A model generated the notes under the pieces. The model saw nothing but the letters and a program-made list of their open reading frames with translations, made no database searches and was not told the origin of the DNA. A program made the translations under genes and the position numbers. A stretch of 64,000 nucleotides of DNA from Acidimicrobiia bacterium (lineage in GTDB: Bacteria; Actinomycetota; Acidimicrobiia; Acidimicrobiales; MedAcidi-G1), in assembly GCA_012959995.1 (NCBI GenBank), contig DUCC01000002.1, forward strand, positions 62,001 through 126,000, given 5' to 3'. This document shows positions 53,199 through 61,721 of this stretch, one piece after another (position 1 is the stretch's first letter; each line of letters begins with the position of its first letter).

Positions 53199-53969
53199 AT
53201 GATGGATTTTACCGATGACCATATTTTTGCTGCACAATTAGCGGCCAGCGCTGGAGATCTTCTTATTGAGGTGCGCCAAGAGTTGGCGGACCAGGAAACC
53301 CAGGTTATTAAAGACCAAGGAGATCAACGCTCGCACGATTTTCTCATGCAGGCTTTGGCCCAAAACCGCCCTACCGATGGGGTGCTTTCTGAGGAGGGTT
53401 CCGCTCACTCAGTGCACCCACTACGGGAGAATTGTGAACGGGTGTGGATCATTGACCCGGTGGACGGAACCCGCGAGTACAGCGAACCGTTGCGCACCGA
53501 CTGGGCCGTTCATGTGGCCCTCGCCGTAAATGGCCAACCAGTAGTAGGCGCCGTGGCCTTGCCTGCTTTAGGCCTTACGTTGTCAACTGCTACGTCGCTG
53601 CCCCTCGAACCCTTCGGCCCGGTGCCGGCGGCTCCTCGAGTGGTGGTGAGTAGGTCTCGCCCACCAGCCGTAGCGTTAGCCGTAGCCGAAGCCTTAAACG
53701 GCGAGCTGGTTGAGATGGGTTCGGCGGGCGCTAAAGCCATGGCTGTGGTACGCGGCGAAGTTGACTTGTATGTCCATGCCGGTGGCCAATACGAATGGGA
53801 TAACTGTGCTCCGGCCGCCGTGGCTTTGGCCGCTGGGTTGCATGTTTCTCGCCTTGATGGTTCGCCGCTTACTTATAACCACTCCGATCCTTGGCTTCCT
53901 GATTTACTTATTTGCCGTACCGAACTGGCATTAACTGCTTTAGCGGTTTTGGCCGAGCACCAGGAGTAA
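53199..53969 (+). CDS. cysQ: 3'(2'),5'-bisphosphate nucleotidase CysQ
   Basis: CysQ removes the 3'-phosphate of PAP (and PAPS), clearing the by-product of sulfate activation. The 256-residue FIG-family phosphatase has LSEEGSAHS (E), [15 protein letters not shown] (metal Asp/Asp), and [14 protein letters not shown] (metal Asp). It is divergent from cysDNC, a sensible functional pairing. The start is one of two adjacent ATG codons. nucS starts 3 bases after its stop. Confidence 0.93.
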   Translation: MMDFTDDHIFAAQLAASAGDLLIEVRQELADQETQVIKDQGDQRSHDFLMQALAQNRPTDGVLSEEGSAHSVHPLRENCERVWIIDPVDGTREYSEPLRTDWAVHVALAVNGQPVVGAVALPALGLTLSTATSLPLEPFGPVPAAPRVVVSRSRPPAVALAVAEALNGELVEMGSAGAKAMAVVRGEVDLYVHAGGQYEWDNCAPAAVALAAGLHVSRLDGSPLTYNHSDPWLPDLLICRTELALTALAVLAEHQE

Positions 53970-53971
53970 CT

Positions 53972-54631
53972 GTGCGTCTTGTTATTGCTCGTTGCACCGT
54001 TGATTACCAAGGCCGTCTCAACGCTCACCTTCCCGAGGCGGTGCGCCTCATCATGGTCAAAGCCGATGGGTGTGTGGCTATTCATGCTGACGGTGGGGCT
54101 TTTAAGCCGTTGAATTGGATGAATGCCCCGAACCGCCTTACTGAAGAGGACGGGTTTTGGCGGGTTACCAACCCGAAGGATGAAACGCTCATCATTACTT
54201 TGCATGAGATTTTGAGCGATACCAAACATGACCTTGGTGTTGACCCTGGCCTACAAAAAGATGGGGTAGAAGCCCATTTGCAAGAGTTGTTGGCCGCTGA
54301 CCCCACCACCATGGCCGATGGTCTGCGCTTGGTGCGGCGTGAGTTTCCTACGGAAATAGGCCCGGTGGATTTGTTGTGCCGCGACGCAGAAGGAAACGCC
54401 GTAGCTATTGAAGTGAAGCGGCGAGGAGAAATTGATGGGGTTGAACAACTCACTCGATATCTCGATTTTTTGAATCGTGACCCTACTTTGGCACCGGTTC
54501 GCGGCATTTACGTGGCGCAAGAAATTAAGCCTCAAGCCAAAGTGTTGGCCGAAGATCGCGGCATCGACTGGGTAGTGGTGGATTACGACGAGTTGCGGGG
54601 CATGGAATCTGACGTGCTCAAACTGTTCTGA
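53972..54631 (+). CDS. nucS: Mismatch-specific endonuclease NucS/EndoMS
   Basis: NucS cuts mismatched DNA and replaces MutS/MutL repair in most Actinobacteria and many archaea. From GTG at 53972 ([20 protein letters not shown]) there are 219 residues: N-terminal beta domain with [22 protein letters not shown], and a C-terminal RecB-like nuclease with GPVDLLCRD and VAIEVKRRG (Asp, Glu-x-Lys). AGGAG five bases upstream supports this start, after a 20-residue shorter reading than the open frame. It shares a transcript with cysQ. Confidence 0.94.
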   Translation: MRLVIARCTVDYQGRLNAHLPEAVRLIMVKADGCVAIHADGGAFKPLNWMNAPNRLTEEDGFWRVTNPKDETLIITLHEILSDTKHDLGVDPGLQKDGVEAHLQELLAADPTTMADGLRLVRREFPTEIGPVDLLCRDAEGNAVAIEVKRRGEIDGVEQLTRYLDFLNRDPTLAPVRGIYVAQEIKPQAKVLAEDRGIDWVVVDYDELRGMESDVLKLF

Positions 54632-54656
54632 CCACTTCACTTCCCTGCCTAGCCAC

Positions 54657-54662
54657 TACGGT
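54657..54662 (+). promoter_or_regulatory. Candidate -10 element for the VanW gene
   Basis: TACGGT ends 7 bases before the GTG at 54670; no separate Shine-Dalgarno. Confidence 0.35.
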
Positions 54663-54669
54663 CGGTTAG

Positions 54670-56073
54670 GTGATTAGACGTCAGGGCCAACGCTGGGCCT
54701 CTTCGCCAGGCTTCGGGCGGCGTACCGGCTTTTTTGTCGGTGCCACGGCTTTAGCCATGGCTCTGGCCGGTGGTCTTTTTCTTTTACGTAACGAACCGGC
54801 ACCAGAGATTCTTTCTGTTCCCGCTACGACCACCACGACCTCTACCTCAACCACCACTACCACCACCACCGTTGCGCCGACCACCACCCTCTCTGCCCTT
54901 GAAATACAAAAGGCCCAAGAAGGTCTTGCAGCCTTGGCCGCCAACGGTTTTTTAGTGCTTAGCGAGGCCGGTGCCCAGATGGTTTCGGCGGAAGAAGTGC
55001 GTTCTTGGCTGAGCCTTGATGGCCTCGTTTTACAAGTTGATGTTTCTCTTGTTTCTGCTTTTCTTGAACAATCTTTTGCGGATGTTTTCGTCACCGGTAA
55101 CGACGTTTGGCTTTCCGCGACAGAAGATGGTTCTCTTGAGACATCGCTTAGCAAGCCTGACCAGGTCTGTTGCCACCCGGATATGGCAGGCCAAGTGGCC
55201 GGTCACCTTCTTGATGGCCTCAGTTACGGGACGGTGGATTTACGTCAAGAAGACCGTCACTACAGCCCAGAATGGGTTGCCCAAACTGGCTCTACCCACC
55301 TCATTGGCGAGTTCACCACTTACTACCCGGCGGGTCGCCCACGAGTCACCAATATTCATCGCATTGCAGAACTCACCCGCTACACCGTGGTTGAGCCCGG
55401 TGACTCTTTCTCGCTAAACGACCATGTTGGCCGGCGGACAATTGAAAATGGTTTTGTTGCAGACGGTTCCATCGTTTACGGCGTGATGGTTCAAGCAGTA
55501 GGCGGCGGCATTTCTCAATTCGCCACCACCATGTTTAATGCGGCCTTTTTTGCTGGTCTAGAATTTGAGTCCTACCAAAGTCACTCCATTTATTTTCGCC
55601 GCTACCCCTACGGACGTGAGGCCACCATTTCGTGGGGTTGGCCAGACCTAAAGTTTAAAAACATCACCCCCTACCCGGTAATTATCTGGACATCAGTTAC
55701 CCCTGATTCAGTAACCGTTCAGTTGTATTCTCAGCCTTGGGTAACTGGCCAACAAACTGCTCAGTGGTCAACCTCGGTTGGTGTGGAATGCACCAAGGTG
55801 ACAACCGAACGCTCCCGCACTTGGCAAGAAACTGGTGCGATCACCATTGATCATGTCACGGCCAAGTACCGGCCGGAAGGGTTGAACTGCGATGGGACAC
55901 TCTCTGACCCAGAGGCTTGCTTATTTGACCCGGAGGCCCCGGTAGAACTTGACCCCCGTTGCCCAAACTACGACCTCTCCACAACCACCACGACGACTAC
56001 CACCACGACGACTACCACCACGACGACAACCGAACCCCCGGCCACCCCTACTACTGAATTGCCGGCGGAGTAG
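54670..56073 (+). CDS. VanW (YoaR)-domain surface protein with Thr-rich tracts
   Basis: A 467-residue protein: basic N-terminus, one membrane helix (about 22-39), a Thr-rich linker (TTTTTSTSTTTTTTT), a middle domain (about 75-200), the VanW domain (about 215-340) with VTNIHRIAELTRYTVVEPGDSFSLNDHVG, VGGGISQFATTMFNA and HSIYFRRYPYGREATI, then a Cys-containing region and a 17-Thr tail followed by PPATPTTELPAE. VanW proteins are associated with peptidoglycan; their activity is unknown. Thr tracts may be O-glycosylated wall-spanning stalks. In the window it stands between nucS and a GGR flavoprotein. Confidence 0.85.
   Translation: MIRRQGQRWASSPGFGRRTGFFVGATALAMALAGGLFLLRNEPAPEILSVPATTTTTSTSTTTTTTTVAPTTTLSALEIQKAQEGLAALAANGFLVLSEAGAQMVSAEEVRSWLSLDGLVLQVDVSLVSAFLEQSFADVFVTGNDVWLSATEDGSLETSLSKPDQVCCHPDMAGQVAGHLLDGLSYGTVDLRQEDRHYSPEWVAQTGSTHLIGEFTTYYPAGRPRVTNIHRIAELTRYTVVEPGDSFSLNDHVGRRTIENGFVADGSIVYGVMVQAVGGGISQFATTMFNAAFFAGLEFESYQSHSIYFRRYPYGREATISWGWPDLKFKNITPYPVIIWTSVTPDSVTVQLYSQPWVTGQQTAQWSTSVGVECTKVTTERSRTWQETGAITIDHVTAKYRPEGLNCDGTLSDPEACLFDPEAPVELDPRCPNYDLSTTTTTTTTTTTTTTTTTEPPATPTTELPAE
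55981..56031 (+). repeat. Low-complexity Thr tract (ACN repeat)
   Basis: Seventeen consecutive Thr codons within the VanW gene, with a 15-base unit (ACC ACC ACG ACG ACT) repeated three times. Tracts like this are prone to length change. Confidence 0.85.
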
Positions 56074-56087
56074 TCGCTCAAAAGGAT

Positions 56088-56093
56088 TACCCT
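56088..56093 (+). promoter_or_regulatory. Candidate -10 element for the GGR-family gene
   Basis: TACCCT ends 7 bases before the ATG at 56101; there is no Shine-Dalgarno in between. Confidence 0.35.
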
Positions 56094-56100
56094 CCTCGCC

Positions 56101-57300
56101 ATGCAGGTTGATGTAGCAATTGTGGGTGGTGGGCCCGCCGGGTCGGCGGCCGCTATCACCTTGGCTCAAGCCGGTCGGTCGGTTTTGCTGATCGATAAGG
56201 CCATTTCACCCCGAGACAAATGCTGCGGTGATGGCCTCACTGCCTTAGCGCTGCGCCTCAGCGAACAACTCGGCCTTGACCCCGCCACCTTAAGCAACTG
56301 GCAAACTGTAGATCGGGCTATTTTGCATTGGGCCGACGACCGCACCGCTAATTGTCCGCTTCCTCAAAATAGTGGGCAGTTTGCCGCAGCGGTCCCTCGG
56401 TCCGAATACGACCATGCCTTACTTAATTTAGCTAAAAGGGCAGGAGCGACGGTTAAAGAGGGCCATTCACTCACTGCTCTTTCGCTTGACAATAACGGTG
56501 CGGTGTTGACCGTTGATGGCCTTGACCCCATTGCAGCAAGGTCGGTTATTGCCGCTGACGGCATGTGGTCAGCCACCCGTCGTTTGCTTGATTTGGGTGA
56601 GAAAAATTATCGTGGAGATTCGCATGGTTTTCGCCAGTATGTAAGCCAGGTCGGCCCGGCAGCGCGGGATTTACATATTTGGTTTGAACCCGACCTTCTG
56701 CCGGGCTACGCCTGGAGTTTTCCCTTGCCCAACCAGCGAGCCAACGTTGGTTTTGGTATTTTACGCGGCGGTCGTGTATCGGTAGGAGACTCGGGTCGCC
56801 TTTGGGAACAACTCATGGGTCGCCCTTCTATTCGTTCGGTCCTCGGGGACCAAGCGATACCAGAAGACCGGCGAACTGCTTGGCCTATTCCGGCCCGAAT
56901 CACTACCGCCGTGCTCTCGCATGGCCCAGTACTTTTTGTCGGCGATGCAGCCAAAGCCACCGATGCTCTCACCGGAGAAGGCATCGGCCAAGCGTTGCTC
57001 ACCGGCATACTCGCCGCCGAAAGCATCGTGGCGCATCAGGAACGCTCCGAAATTGCTCTGGCTTACCAAAACACGGTACGTCAACATCTGGCAGCAGATC
57101 ACCGGATGTCGATCGCTTTGCAGCGCTTGATAACCTCGCCGATGGCCACCCGGAACCTCTTGGGGTTAGTGGGCTCTACCGCATGGACGAGAAGAAATTT
57201 TGCCCGCTGGATGTTTGAGGACTACCCGCGGGCTTTGTTAACTACTCCTCGGCGCTGGCGGCCGGGGACTTTTTCGGCTCCCGGGGCTTACCGGAGTTAG
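56101..57300 (+). CDS. Geranylgeranyl-reductase-family FAD-dependent oxidoreductase
   Basis: A 399-residue flavoprotein: FAD-binding VDVAIVGGGPAGSAAAI (Rossmann GxGxxG), then DKCCGDGLT, SYWEDD-like segments, and GPVLFVGDAAKATDALTGEGIGQAL, the GD motif that binds the ribityl chain. The family reduces isoprenoid double bonds (menaquinone or carotenoid chains, archaeal lipids) or hydroxylates. Its substrate cannot be told from sequence; the MEP pathway genes elsewhere supply isoprenoids. PAP2 follows. Confidence 0.88.
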   Translation: MQVDVAIVGGGPAGSAAAITLAQAGRSVLLIDKAISPRDKCCGDGLTALALRLSEQLGLDPATLSNWQTVDRAILHWADDRTANCPLPQNSGQFAAAVPRSEYDHALLNLAKRAGATVKEGHSLTALSLDNNGAVLTVDGLDPIAARSVIAADGMWSATRRLLDLGEKNYRGDSHGFRQYVSQVGPAARDLHIWFEPDLLPGYAWSFPLPNQRANVGFGILRGGRVSVGDSGRLWEQLMGRPSIRSVLGDQAIPEDRRTAWPIPARITTAVLSHGPVLFVGDAAKATDALTGEGIGQALLTGILAAESIVAHQERSEIALAYQNTVRQHLAADHRMSIALQRLITSPMATRNLLGLVGSTAWTRRNFARWMFEDYPRALLTTPRRWRPGTFSAPGAYRS

Positions 57301-57328
57301 AAAACTCGCCTTTGGTGCTTTCGGCTCG

Positions 57329-57334
57329 TACGCT
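57329..57334 (+). promoter_or_regulatory. Candidate -10 element for the PAP2 gene
   Basis: TACGCT followed by TATGAA and the ATG at 57341 gives the 6-base spacing of a leaderless start. Confidence 0.35.
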
Positions 57335-57340
57335 TATGAA

Positions 57341-57940
57341 ATGGCTGAAGTGCACCAAATGTTTCCTGCTGACCCGGCAGACGAGTTCGAACCAATGGAA
57401 TCCTCCGTTGGTCACCCCTTGGGGCCGGTTGGAGATGCTTTAGATAATGCGGTGGACCGCCTTTGGGAGCCGTTAAGAGGGAACCCCACGTTGGATCGGG
57501 TTTTCTATACGGCCAGCGAGTTGGGCGACTTTAGCCTGCTCTGGCATATCGCCGGTCTTTCTCAGGGGCTTACCCGCCGCAACGGCCACCGGAGTACTGT
57601 GCGACTCGCCCTGGCCTTAGGTGCTGAGTCAGCGCTGGTTAACGGGGCCATTAAGTCCATGTTTCACCGTGAACGCCCGGTGCATGAAGAAGAGCGCCCA
57701 CATAATCTGCGTCAACCTTTGACCAGTAGTTTTCCTTCGGGGCATGCTTCGGCGGCTTTTATGGCAGCCACTTTGTTGAGCGAGCGTTCGAAAACTAAAC
57801 CTTTATGGTTTGGGGCGGCCGCGGTGGTAGCGGTTTCTCGCCTTCATGTACGCATTCACCACGCCAGCGACGTGTTGGTAGGTGCCGGCATCGGCTTGAC
57901 CTTAGGCAAGGTCATCAAAACCCTGATGCCTCGCCGTTAA
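57341..57940 (+). CDS. PAP2-family lipid phosphatase
   Basis: A 199-residue integral-membrane phosphatase with all three motifs: KSMFHRERP (KX6RP), SFPSGHAS (PSGH) and SRLHVRIHHASD (SRX5HX3D). Typical substrates are undecaprenyl diphosphate or phosphatidate, so it may serve cell-wall lipid recycling or phospholipid metabolism. It follows the GGR-like gene by 40 bases. Confidence 0.9.
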   Translation: MAEVHQMFPADPADEFEPMESSVGHPLGPVGDALDNAVDRLWEPLRGNPTLDRVFYTASELGDFSLLWHIAGLSQGLTRRNGHRSTVRLALALGAESALVNGAIKSMFHRERPVHEEERPHNLRQPLTSSFPSGHASAAFMAATLLSERSKTKPLWFGAAAVVAVSRLHVRIHHASDVLVGAGIGLTLGKVIKTLMPRR

Positions 57941-57960
57941 GCCAAGCTGAGGTCTCGTTT

Positions 57961-58152
57961 TTAGTTCAGCGGTGAAGCTTCAATATCTGCTTCGATGTCC
58001 GTTTCGGTGCTGGCGAGCAAAAGTCGAAGATCAAGCAAAAGGTCAGCAACTTCGGAAGTAGCCATAAGCTCTCGGCTTTTGGTGGTACCCAAGCCACGAT
58101 CAATGATTGCTTTGAGTTCGTCGATGGTTACCGCATCTAATGTTTCGGTCAT
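57961..58152 (-). CDS. Small acidic protein of unknown function
   Basis: A 63-residue acidic protein from ATG at 58152 (MTETLDAVTIDELKAII), with strong GAGGAG eight bases upstream. The middle is helical (LMATSEVADLLLDLRLLLAST). No family recognised. It is on the minus strand between PAP2 and the LLM oxidoreductase, 89 bases after the latter. Confidence 0.6.
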   Translation of the reverse strand: MTETLDAVTIDELKAIIDRGLGTTKSRELMATSEVADLLLDLRLLLASTETDIEADIEASPLN

Positions 58153-58241
58153 GTCAACTCCTCTTGGTTGGGTTCCTGTTCTGAGTTCACCATAGACCAC
58201 CAGACGGCCAACGCGCGCTCAGCTATCCAAGAAAGATGTTT

Positions 58242-59204
58242 TTACTTTTGAGGAGCCAAAGAACGCATGGCCTCCAGGGGGTCAATGCCTCCAAAGGGCA
58301 CGATGGCTAGCGCCGGAGTGGTTATTCCGTTGTCCATGTATTCAGCGATGCGGGCTCGGCATTGGTCGGGTGTTCCGTGTGCCACAAGGTCGTCAACGAC
58401 TGACTCGGGGATCTCCGCTAACGCTCCTTTGCGGTCGCCGGCATCCCAACGTTCCCAATGGCTGCCCATTTCGTCGCTTCGTCCCATCCACTGGTGAAAG
58501 GCTTTATAAACCGGAACGTTTAAGTAGGCGGCGATGAGGTAGCGCGCCCCCGCCATTACTGCTTCTCGGTCTTCGCTGGGGCACACAAATATGCGGGCCA
58601 CCACTTCACGGTCGGGGCCTTGTTCGTTGACAATGGCTGAAACTTTGGCTGCGTCTTTAGGAGAAAGCCAGTTAACGATGGCGCCGTCAGATTCGCGTCC
58701 CGCCAAACGGAGCATGCCTTCACGCAAGGCCGCTATCAGCAAAGTGGGTTGCTGCTCGGGGGTTATGGCTAAACGAAATCCCTTGATGTTAAACGAATCG
58801 TATTCTTCGGTGACTTTTTCGCCGGTGAGCGCCGCTTTAAGAAAACGCACCGTGTCGCGTACCCGTTGGTAGGGCGCTTCGAAGGGCACGCTGTTCCAGT
58901 TTTCGACAATTACGTTAGACGACGACCCGATGCCAAAGGCCACTCGACCCGGGGCGGCGTCAGCCAGGGTGGCTGCGCTTTGAGCCATCAAAGCGGGGCT
59001 CCGGGTGTAGGCCGGCAAAATGGCGGTTCCCAGACGCAACTCGGGGGCCCAGGCAGCAGCCAAGGCTAGGGGAGTCAAGCCATCAGCACCGTTTGATTCA
59101 GCGGACCACACATCGGTATACCCAAGGTCTACTAACTCTCGGTACAGCGCTTGCTGGCTATGGAGCGGGCCCGGAAGGGGGATGGTGATGCCGTAGGGAG
59201 ACAT
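58242..59204 (-). CDS. F420-dependent LLM-class oxidoreductase
   Basis: A 320-residue luciferase-like TIM-barrel protein with YGITIPLPGPLHSQQALYRELVDLGYTDVWSAES, LRLGTAILPAYTRSPALMAQSAATL and GRVAFGIGSSS, typical of the actinobacterial F420-dependent group (methylenetetrahydromethanopterin-reductase-like). The substrate is unknown. It follows the thioesterase gene by 59 bases and may share a transcript. Confidence 0.88.
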   Translation of the reverse strand: MSPYGITIPLPGPLHSQQALYRELVDLGYTDVWSAESNGADGLTPLALAAAWAPELRLGTAILPAYTRSPALMAQSAATLADAAPGRVAFGIGSSSNVIVENWNSVPFEAPYQRVRDTVRFLKAALTGEKVTEEYDSFNIKGFRLAITPEQQPTLLIAALREGMLRLAGRESDGAIVNWLSPKDAAKVSAIVNEQGPDREVVARIFVCPSEDREAVMAGARYLIAAYLNVPVYKAFHQWMGRSDEMGSHWERWDAGDRKGALAEIPESVVDDLVAHGTPDQCRARIAEYMDNGITTPALAIVPFGGIDPLEAMRSLAPQK

Positions 59205-59263
59205 GATTTTCCAAACATTAGACAGTGGGTCTTAGTATCTTGCCACGCCACGAGGGGCTGCGG

Positions 59264-60061
59264 TTAGTCGAGGCGGCGGTATTGACAGGTTTGGCTTGCT
59301 GTGGCCAAGAGTTCTCGGTTTTCTGACCACAGGTGCACCGTTCCGTGGGCGTACCCGTGGGTAAGGCTGCCGATGCGTACGTCTACCAGTATCCATTCGG
59401 TGGGCACCGGGTGTACAACCCGCAGGGTGTTGTCGAGGCTGCGTCCGCCACCGAGGCCGCCGCCCACGGCATCTCGGCCTCCCCAGGTTACGTAGTCGCC
59501 GAGCACCGCAAGAAAAGCCGGGTCTACCTCACGGTGGTCGGGCACTCGCACCCACATAGCGACGCGGCCGTCATCCATGGCCGGATCTTCTGGTTTAACG
59601 CGGCCACGTACTATGCGCCGCTCAAGATTGTTAGAAACCGAGCGCACATCTACCCGTTGGGGAAACACCGGACAGTCCAGGGGGTCGGGGGCTTCGGGAG
59701 GAGTAGCCCACACTCCAGATTTTCCTACGTCTCGACGACCGAGCGTGGCGAAAGCAGAAATAACTTCTCGTCCTTCGACTCGCCCCGTTACCCGGGCTTG
59801 GGTGGATTTATGTCCGACCGCCGTGAGTTCTACCTCAAGGTCAAGTTCATCGCCGGCTTGAGCGTGGGAAACGAATTGTCCGGTAATCCAAACCAGAGGG
59901 CGTTCTGCTGCGGATTCAAGCACTCGCACGGCCGCTGCCAACCCGGTACCGCCGAAGAGATTGCCGTTGCTGGAACATTCATCTTGGGTGAGCGGGAGTA
60001 TCCAATGATTTTGGTTATTGCCCCGTTGAAGACGGTCATTAAGGTAGGGGTGGCGTTGCAT
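59264..60061 (-). CDS. Acyl-CoA thioesterase (double hot-dog fold)
   Basis: A 265-residue TesB-like protein: two hot-dog repeats with SSNGNLFGGTGLAAAVRVLES, GDELDLEVELTAVGHKSTQARVTG and, in the second half, LDNTLRVVHPVPTEWILVDVR and HGYAHGTVHLWSENRELLATASQTC. It should hydrolyse acyl-CoA. The first ~15 residues are less certain because no Shine-Dalgarno decides the start. Together with the LLM gene it forms a minus-strand pair. Confidence 0.85.
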   Translation of the reverse strand: MQRHPYLNDRLQRGNNQNHWILPLTQDECSSNGNLFGGTGLAAAVRVLESAAERPLVWITGQFVSHAQAGDELDLEVELTAVGHKSTQARVTGRVEGREVISAFATLGRRDVGKSGVWATPPEAPDPLDCPVFPQRVDVRSVSNNLERRIVRGRVKPEDPAMDDGRVAMWVRVPDHREVDPAFLAVLGDYVTWGGRDAVGGGLGGGRSLDNTLRVVHPVPTEWILVDVRIGSLTHGYAHGTVHLWSENRELLATASQTCQYRRLD

Positions 60062-60134
60062 CGGTTGATGATGCCTTCTTCAAGGGTTTTTGCCACTTTA
60101 TGTACGCTTTTTCTTAATTGTCACACCCTTCGTT

Positions 60135-60140
60135 CATAAT
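60135..60140 (+). promoter_or_regulatory. Candidate -10 element for the 60147 gene
   Basis: CATAAT (five of six matches to TATAAT) ends 6 bases before the ATG at 60147. Confidence 0.4.
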
Positions 60141-60146
60141 GAAGAT

Positions 60147-60326
60147 ATGAATGAACAACTCTATTTTTCACCGCTTCCTTCTTCCCGCTGGGGTCGTATT
60201 GACAAACGAACCCGGGCCATTGGTTTGGCGGGGGTCGCTCGAGCTCGAGCCGAGCTTCACCGACATCCCCACCCAGAGGCTGACCGGTTTCCCCCTAAAC
60301 AGCCTGAAGAACCGAAAGTTTCATGA
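60147..60326 (+). CDS. 59-residue basic protein of unknown function
   Basis: ATG at 60147, product MNEQLYFSPLPSSRWGRIDKRTRAIG..., basic and helical in the middle (GLAGVARARAELHRHPHPE), ending in a Pro/Lys tail. Its stop overlaps the next ATG (ATGA), so it is coupled to the nuclease gene. The pattern SSRWGRIDKRTRAIG looks like a conserved short motif, but I do not know the family. Confidence 0.6.
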   Translation: MNEQLYFSPLPSSRWGRIDKRTRAIGLAGVARARAELHRHPHPEADRFPPKQPEEPKVS

Positions 60327-60847
60327 AGCAGCAAACCTTTTTTATTGGCCTCGTGCTGGCCGCCACGATTACTGTTCTTTCTTCCTGTGGGCAAAATTCT
60401 TCGCCCGCTGGGTTGGGCACGGTCGTCGGGGTTATTGACGGCGACACCGTGGCTGTGGCCTTAGGTGACACCACCGAATCTGTTCGCCTGTTGGGCATTG
60501 ATACCCCAGAAACGGTGCACCCTAATCGACCTCCTGAATGCTTCGGAAAGGAAGCCTCTGCTCGCCTTGCCTTGTTGCTTCCACCGGGTACCGCTGTCCT
60601 CTTGCATCGAGACGTTGAACCCCGCGATCATTATGGTCGATTGTTGGCTTACCTTGAGCGCCTTAACGATGGCCTCAACATCAATTTGGTACTGGTAGAA
60701 CAAGGCTTTGCTGCCTCGCTTCATATTGAACCCAACGATGGGATGCGCCGCGATCTTGAGGCAGCGGAGAGCCGTGCCCGAGCGGATCAGCGTGGGCTCT
60801 GGGCAGTTTGTAACGGAAACCATGTGCCACTAGAAAAGTTTGGGTGA
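60323..60847 (+). CDS. Thermonuclease (SNase)-family lipoprotein
   Basis: A 174-residue exported nuclease. The signal sequence (MKQQTFFIGLVLAATITVLSSC) ends in a lipobox LSSC, so it is lipid-anchored outside. The SNase domain retains key residues: IDGDT, VRLLGIDTPE (Arg, Asp, Glu) and DHYGRLLAYLE (Arg). It probably digests extracellular DNA or RNA for nutrients or acts with the competence genes. It is coupled to the 60147 gene by ATGA. Confidence 0.9.
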   Translation: MKQQTFFIGLVLAATITVLSSCGQNSSPAGLGTVVGVIDGDTVAVALGDTTESVRLLGIDTPETVHPNRPPECFGKEASARLALLLPPGTAVLLHRDVEPRDHYGRLLAYLERLNDGLNINLVLVEQGFAASLHIEPNDGMRRDLEAAESRARADQRGLWAVCNGNHVPLEKFG

Positions 60848-60877
60848 CCCGTGGTTTACCTCAAGGCTCTCTTCCGA

Positions 60878-60883
60878 TACGGT
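60878..60883 (+). promoter_or_regulatory. Candidate -10 element for the ChbG-like gene
   Basis: TACGGT ends 7 bases before GTG at 60891 and supports that start over the earlier codon at 60840. Confidence 0.35.
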
Positions 60884-60890
60884 TTCGGGG

Positions 60891-61721
60891 GTGAACACCC
60901 TCAACAGCCTCTTGGGATACCCATCTGAACAGCGTCTGCTCATTTTGACCGCTGACCAACTCGGCATGTGCCATGCCAGCAACATGGGGGTTTATCAAAG
61001 TATCCGCCAGGGGCCGGCTACCGGAGCCGGGCTTATGATGCCGGGTCCTTGGGCTCGCCACGCCGCTTCTCTTTACCGGGGTGAATCTGTCGGGGTGCAT
61101 TTAACGCTTAACGCTGAGTTGGATTGCTACCGGTGGCGAGCGATCACTCAAGCACCCAGTTTGTTGGATGGCGACGGAGGCTTTCCCCGCACCACCATTG
61201 ACTTGTGGGACCACGCCGACCTTGACGAAACCCGCCGAGAGTGCCGTGCTCAACTTGAGCGCGCTATTTTGTGGGGTTTTGATGTCACCCATCTCAGCAG
61301 CCACTTGGGGGCTCTGCAAGACCGTCCGGAGTTTTTTGATGTCATGCTTGATTTAGCCGTGGACTTCAACCTGCCGCTTCGACTAGAGAGCCCAGAGGTT
61401 GAGTTGGCTGCCGGTTTTCCTTTTCGTTCTTTAGCGGCCGACGAAGGGATACTTTCTGTTGATCACCATCGCCGTCTGCTGTTAGCCAGCACCGCTCAGT
61501 TATTGGAGGTCTTAGAAAATCTGGCTCCGGGGGTCACCGAAGTAGCGATGCAACCGGCCATTGACACTCCAGAGCTTCGCCATTTATGCGCTGGCTGGGA
61601 ACAACGGGTTAATCACGCGGCATTGCTTACCGCAGAATCCTCGCTGGTGGATGCGCTGAATAAACACGAGGTGATAATGGTTACTTGGGCGCAGGTACGC
61701 GACGCCCAACGGGATAGTTAA
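60891..61721 (+). CDS. ChbG/YdjC-type carbohydrate deacetylase
   Basis: A 276-residue YdjC-family protein from GTG at 60891 (VNTLNSLLGYPSEQRLLILTADQLG). Family metal ligands: Asp of TADQLG (usual ADDFG, here the second Asp is Gln), His of SVGVHLTL and His of THLSSHLGALQ. ChbG removes N-acetyl groups from chitooligosaccharides; the ADQ change raises doubt about activity or substrate. The ribosome-binding site is absent, but TACGGT is 7 bases upstream. It follows the nuclease gene. Confidence 0.82.
   Translation: MNTLNSLLGYPSEQRLLILTADQLGMCHASNMGVYQSIRQGPATGAGLMMPGPWARHAASLYRGESVGVHLTLNAELDCYRWRAITQAPSLLDGDGGFPRTTIDLWDHADLDETRRECRAQLERAILWGFDVTHLSSHLGALQDRPEFFDVMLDLAVDFNLPLRLESPEVELAAGFPFRSLAADEGILSVDHHRRLLLASTAQLLEVLENLAPGVTEVAMQPAIDTPELRHLCAGWEQRVNHAALLTAESSLVDALNKHEVIMVTWAQVRDAQRDS

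Noticed and set aside
59333-60139. 268-residue plus-strand open frame
   Set aside because: It is opposite the thioesterase gene, which has clear family motifs.
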